Source: CAG-273 sp964618105
Lineage (GTDB): Bacteria; Bacillota; Clostridia; TANB77; CAG-508
Assembly (NCBI GenBank): GCA_964618105.1
Contig: CAZUAJ010000008.1
Span: 1-33,001 of the forward strand
Length of the DNA stretch: 33,001 nucleotides
Direction of reading: 5' to 3'
Under the pieces are notes generated by a model. That model saw only the letters and a program-made list of their open reading frames with translations. It did no database searches and was not told the origin of the DNA. Shown in pieces: positions 31,244-33,001 of the stretch (its first letter is position 1; the number at the start of each line of letters is the position of its first letter). A program made the translations under genes and the position numbers.

Positions 31244-32488
31244 TTATACTACTGCAATATCATACTTTAATTTATTCCATATCTCATTTGTTTGTAAATA
31301 TTCATTGTAATGTTTTTTTACATTTTTATCATATTTAGTTAAGTCTTGTAATAAAAAACTAAAGTCTTCATTTTTAAATAATTTGTTTATTTCCGGAATA
31401 CTGGCTTGTAGTTTTTTATATGTTTCATTCATTTTTTCTTGATAGTTTTCTGGGTGTGTTATATATTGAAATAATGGTTTATATTTTATCCACCCTTTTG
31501 ATGCTTGCATAAATCTTTTAGCTATTTGCTCATCTTCAACTTTTATTTTTCTTAGTGCTTTTGGATGTGTTTTTCTTAAAATTCCAGTATATTTTAAAAA
31601 TCCATCGTGAAAATGATAAACTGGTACTTTAATTACTTTTGAGTTGTTTAGCTTTGTAGAGAAAAATGTGTCTTCTCCTCTTGCACCTTCTGGATTATAA
31701 AATGCAGGAATTTTATCAATATGATTAAGGTTTAAGCATAATGTAGACCCTGATACCCATTTTCCTACTCCATCACTTTCTATTTCATACGCACCTTCTC
31801 CATTACAAATTTGAGAATTTGCATAAGTTACGCCATTGTATTTGGTAAATTTTTCCTTTATCGAATCCCATGAAATAATATCATTACTAATAGCTTCTAT
31901 ATATTGCTTAAATAGTCCTTCATCAACATCTTCATTTAATTCCACATAAGGAATTGGCGAAATATAGCCACAATGATAACCTATTGTTACATCTGCATTT
32001 TTTATATAATTGTAATGAACTAGCACATTGTTTTGTTCTTTCCACATAATTTCTTTTGTCTTTTCATCTCTTATGCATGCAACTGGGTATTCATCATCAT
32101 CCCAAAACAAAAGATAATCTATATTTCTTAACAAGGCATAATACATTAATGTATTTCTACCTTTTGCATGTCCATGACCGAAAAACAATTCTGCTTCTTC
32201 TTTTGTTAGTTTTTCTCTTCCAATTAGTCTTTTTTTCATTTCTTCAATATCTTCTGGTGTAATATATTTAATTTTTATATCTTTATATACATTTGGTATT
32301 AAACCATAAAAATCTACTCTTGTTGTATATTGATATCCCAAATCAAATAAAATAAATGCAGTTAATTCAACTTTTTCTTCTGCATTTTTAAATTGATTTA
32401 CTAATTGTTCATAAGTATTGTTTATTATTTTACATACATTAGGTCTTCCTGTTACAAAACCTAATCCAAATTGAATTGTCTTTTCCAT
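31244..32488 (-). CDS. GT-A-like glycosyltransferase-type protein, unknown specificity
   Basis: A 414-residue cytoplasmic protein without signal peptide. It opens MEKTIQFGLGFVTGRPN, like nucleotide-sugar glycosyltransferases of the GT-A fold. It carries an acidic metal-binding cluster, YLLFWDDDEYP, near residue 135, a GWVSGSTLCLNLNHI-like region near 240, and GARGEDTFFSTKLN near 270, where ED often serves as catalytic base. These features suggest sugar transfer, but I cannot name the donor or acceptor and no other cell-surface genes are adjacent. I start at ATG 32488 (AAGGAG nine bases upstream); the longer reading from 32524 lacks a site. It has its own consensus promoter. Confidence 0.68.
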   Translation of the reverse strand: MEKTIQFGLGFVTGRPNVCKIINNTYEQLVNQFKNAEEKVELTAFILFDLGYQYTTRVDFYGLIPNVYKDIKIKYITPEDIEEMKKRLIGREKLTKEEAELFFGHGHAKGRNTLMYYALLRNIDYLLFWDDDEYPVACIRDEKTKEIMWKEQNNVLVHYNYIKNADVTIGYHCGYISPIPYVELNEDVDEGLFKQYIEAISNDIISWDSIKEKFTKYNGVTYANSQICNGEGAYEIESDGVGKWVSGSTLCLNLNHIDKIPAFYNPEGARGEDTFFSTKLNNSKVIKVPVYHFHDGFLKYTGILRKTHPKALRKIKVEDEQIAKRFMQASKGWIKYKPLFQYITHPENYQEKMNETYKKLQASIPEINKLFKNEDFSFLLQDLTKYDKNVKKHYNEYLQTNEIWNKLKYDIAVV

Positions 32489-32538
32489 CTGTTTCTCCTT
32501 AACATTTGTACTATTAAATTGCAAAATCTAACTATAAA

Positions 32539-32567
32539 ATTATATCATATTTATTAAAATGTGTCAA
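32539..32567 (-). promoter_or_regulatory. Consensus sigma-A promoter of the GT-A-like gene
   Basis: Minus-strand TTGACA (32567-32562), 17 bases, TATAAT (32544-32539), with TGA directly before the -10, so an extended -10. The leader is about 45 nt. Confidence 0.85.
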
Positions 32568-32612
32568 TTTTTTTAATGTCTTACCGCTCTAAGGTTTGAA
32601 AGAATTATTAAA

Positions 32613-32644
32613 AGAAAAAACAGACTTTTATACAAAAGTCTGTT
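32613..32644 (-). terminator. Rho-independent terminator of mazF
   Basis: AACAGACTTTT (32619-32629) and AAAAGTCTGTT (32634-32644) form an 11-bp stem with a four-base loop, followed by T's on the minus strand. The mazF stop codon lies at its edge. Confidence 0.88.
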
Positions 32645-32990
32645 ATTCAAGTCCAAAACTTACACCTAAAGCATTATTTATTTGTGACATTATTTTATTA
32701 TCATCTATATGTCCTATTTTTTCTTTTAGTCTGCTTTTATCTATTGTCCTTATTTGTTCTGTTAATATTACAGATTCTGCTTTTAAGCCACTTTTTTCTG
32801 GTTCAATTTCTATGTGTGTTGGCAATTTTGTTTTCCCTGTTTGTGATGTTATAGCTGCTGCTATTACAGTAGGACTGTGCTTGTTTCCAACATCATTTTG
32901 AATTATTAGCACTGGTCTTACTCCACCTTGTTCAGACCCCACAACCGGACTTAAATCTGCATAAAACATATCTCCTCTTTTTATTATCAT
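32643..32990 (-). CDS. mazF: MazF/EndoA mRNA interferase
   Basis: Sequence-specific endoribonuclease toxin of the PemK/MazF family; in sporulating Bacillota it is usually chromosomal and housekeeping-like. The 115-residue product (MIIKRGDMFYADLSPVVGSE) contains GGVRPVLIIQND, the AAAITSQTGKTKLPTH region and the end VSFGLE, all typical of EndoA. I favour ATG 32990 because the upstream GTG at 32999 overlaps a GAGTGAA ribosome-binding-like stretch. The antitoxin gene, usually immediately upstream, would lie beyond the window, so pairing cannot be checked. Confidence 0.93.
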   Translation of the reverse strand: MIIKRGDMFYADLSPVVGSEQGGVRPVLIIQNDVGNKHSPTVIAAAITSQTGKTKLPTHIEIEPEKSGLKAESVILTEQIRTIDKSRLKEKIGHIDDNKIMSQINNALGVSFGLE

Positions 32991-33001
32991 ATTCTTCACT
33001 C

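Overview
The window looks like a chromosomal segment of a low-GC, endospore-forming anaerobe of the Clostridia (Bacillota). Support for this is the strongly A+T-rich sequence, AGGAGG-type ribosome binding sites, an alpha/beta small acid-soluble spore protein, a spore photoproduct lyase, a Spo0A-type DNA-binding protein, GatCAB (indirect Gln/Asn-tRNA charging), AddB and a fermentative AdhE. No tRNA, rRNA, CRISPR array, insertion sequence or prophage is visible. Most genes are housekeeping and lie on the minus strand.

Layout. 1-405: no complete gene; a (CT)n tract that may be the start of an RE-repeat ORF cut by the window edge, then a GGGGACC-type structured element. 406-2856 (minus): murA, a 53-residue unknown and a Cof-type HAD phosphatase. 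2936-4730: raiA/hpf, an SASP gene, rpsT and a small two-helix membrane protein. 4740-7979 (minus): gatC-gatA-gatB. 8157-11863 (minus): a receiver-less Spo0A effector-domain protein with a perfect sigma-A promoter, adhE with an inverted repeat over its -35, and an unknown 83-residue gene. 11914-15873 (plus): leuS, a cytoplasmic HEXXH protein and a small XRE-type HTH protein.

15907-23651 (minus): a GltD-like Fe-S flavoprotein, family-4 uracil-DNA glycosylase, a decayed S66 LD-carboxypeptidase, pgeF/yfiH, addB and an OGG-type 8-oxoguanine glycosylase. 23701-23859: structured repeat. 23907-27186 (minus): an OmpR/EnvZ-type two-component pair and splB, whose start site is buried in an 18-bp hairpin. 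27275-29958 (minus): a PAP2 phosphatase, trmB and an RNase G/E family protein, separated by TGTCA-bounded palindromes. 29997-30144: second full copy of the structured repeat, inverted. 30188-32990 (minus): pth, a GNAT acetyltransferase with an apparent N-terminal frameshift, a GT-A-like protein and mazF.

DNA repair is over-represented from 17.2 to 27.2 kb (UDG4, AddB, OGG, SPL), which suits an organism whose DNA must survive dormancy. The most unusual items are: (i) a family of roughly 100-160-nt intergenic elements whose stems differ in sequence between copies but stay complementary; (ii) the splB leader hairpin, with the Shine-Dalgarno in the loop and the AUG in the stem; (iii) the stand-alone Spo0A DNA-binding domain; and (iv) the HEXXH/XRE pair. 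All assignments come from reading the sequence; no database search was run.
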